Source: DATDCV01 sp036524155 (GTDB taxonomy: Bacteria > Verrucomicrobiota > Verrucomicrobiia > Limisphaerales > UBA8199). From it: a DNA stretch of 5,191 nucleotides. The notes under the pieces were generated by a model. It did not search any database, was not told the DNA's origin, and saw only the letters and a list, made by a program, of their open reading frames with translations. Positions 4,934-5,191 of the stretch are shown here, one piece after another. The stretch is from positions 1 through 5,191 of the forward strand of contig DATDCV010000104.1 of the NCBI GenBank assembly GCA_036524155.1, read 5' to 3'. Positions within the stretch are counted from its first letter, which is position 1, and every line of letters starts with the position of its first letter. The position numbers were made by a program, and so were the translations under genes.

Positions 4934-5191
4934 TTACCTGGAACCGTGAAACGCCCGGTGCCTGCCCGAACGCTCCGCGTTTGGCCCTAGCCTCACACCG
5001 TCGGCGCACTCCAGCAGCCGGCCCCCATACTTCCATTCAATCTGCATTCCCCACTCCACACTCGTCACTGACCACAGCCACTCGCCGAACCTCCAGTGTG
5101 CGTTCTTGTGCAGCGCCAGGCCTTCCTGGATGTCATCGTTCTCGCTTTCCGCCCATGACTCAATGTGCGCCGCGTCCGCTATGGCTCCGCC
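4934..5191 (-). CDS. Unknown protein, C-terminal part (runs off right edge)
   Basis: A minus-strand frame is open from the right edge to a TAA at 4936-4934, giving 85 residues of C-terminal sequence. The other two minus-strand frames and two of the three plus-strand frames contain stops; the one open plus frame is its exact complement and reads as low-quality protein. The visible product is rich in tryptophan and charge: AHIESWAESENDDIQEGLAL, then WRFGEWLWSVTSVEWGMQIE, then GGRLLECADGVRLGPN and a basic end (ERSGRHRAFHGSR). I do not recognise the family and see no catalytic motif. Its stop codon touches the GTG of the RadC-like gene, so the two are probably one operon with coupled translation. 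Support comes from open-frame length, amino-acid composition and this junction; homology is unknown. Confidence 0.55.
   Translation of the reverse strand, partial: GGAIADAAHIESWAESENDDIQEGLALHKNAHWRFGEWLWSVTSVEWGMQIEWKYGGRLLECADGVRLGPNAERSGRHRAFHGSR

Noticed and set aside
1..5191. CRISPR array, insertion sequence, rRNA or riboswitch
   Set aside because: No regularly spaced direct repeats, no transposase frame, no rRNA landmarks and no recognisable riboswitch core were found in either strand.

Overview
The window looks like a chromosomal piece of a GC-rich Gram-negative bacterium. I infer Verrucomicrobiota, probably the Pedosphaera/Limisphaerales group, from three signs: intergenic palindromes of the GCGGACTTCAGTCCGC and CTCTCCCC-type that I associate from memory with those genomes, a short RadC-like JAB protein of a form I associate with the same group, and start codons without clear Shine-Dalgarno sequences. 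This placement is an inference; no rRNA or marker gene is present to settle it.

Layout, left to right. (1) Bases 1-261, minus strand: the N-terminal 87 residues of a small membrane protein that runs off the left edge. (2) Bases 262-719: a gene-poor stretch with two structured repeats, a pair of REP-like hairpins (335-410) and a nested palindrome (494-540). (3) Bases 720-1259, plus strand: an exported protein, probably a lipocalin-like beta-barrel. (4) Bases 1260-1536: an intergenic gap holding a perfect 27-bp inverted repeat (1316-1342 / 1394-1420), each arm itself a hairpin. (5) Bases 1537-2670, plus strand: a fold-type III PLP-dependent ornithine/lysine decarboxylase with all catalytic motifs intact, the one gene with a clear metabolic role (polyamine synthesis). 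(6) Bases 2718-3977, plus strand: a 419-residue protein I do not recognise, with a beta-rich front, an acidic linker and a helical tail. (7) Bases 4012-4157: a sigma70-type promoter and a complete tRNA-Tyr(GTA) with encoded CCA. (8) Bases 4334-4933, minus strand: a RadC-like JAB/JAMM metalloprotease-fold protein, preceded without any gap by the 3' end of another open frame (4934-5191) that leaves the right edge.

The decarboxylase and the unknown 419-residue gene are codirectional with a 47-bp gap and may share a transcript. The right end, with a tRNA gene followed by convergent RadC-like and unknown genes, resembles the edge of a tRNA-integrated island, but no integrase or second attachment repeat lies within view. 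I saw no CRISPR array, insertion sequence, rRNA or recognisable defence or secondary-metabolite system. The most informative unexplained signals are the REP-like hairpin pair, which shows a compensatory base-pair change between its two units, and the 27-bp inverted repeat.
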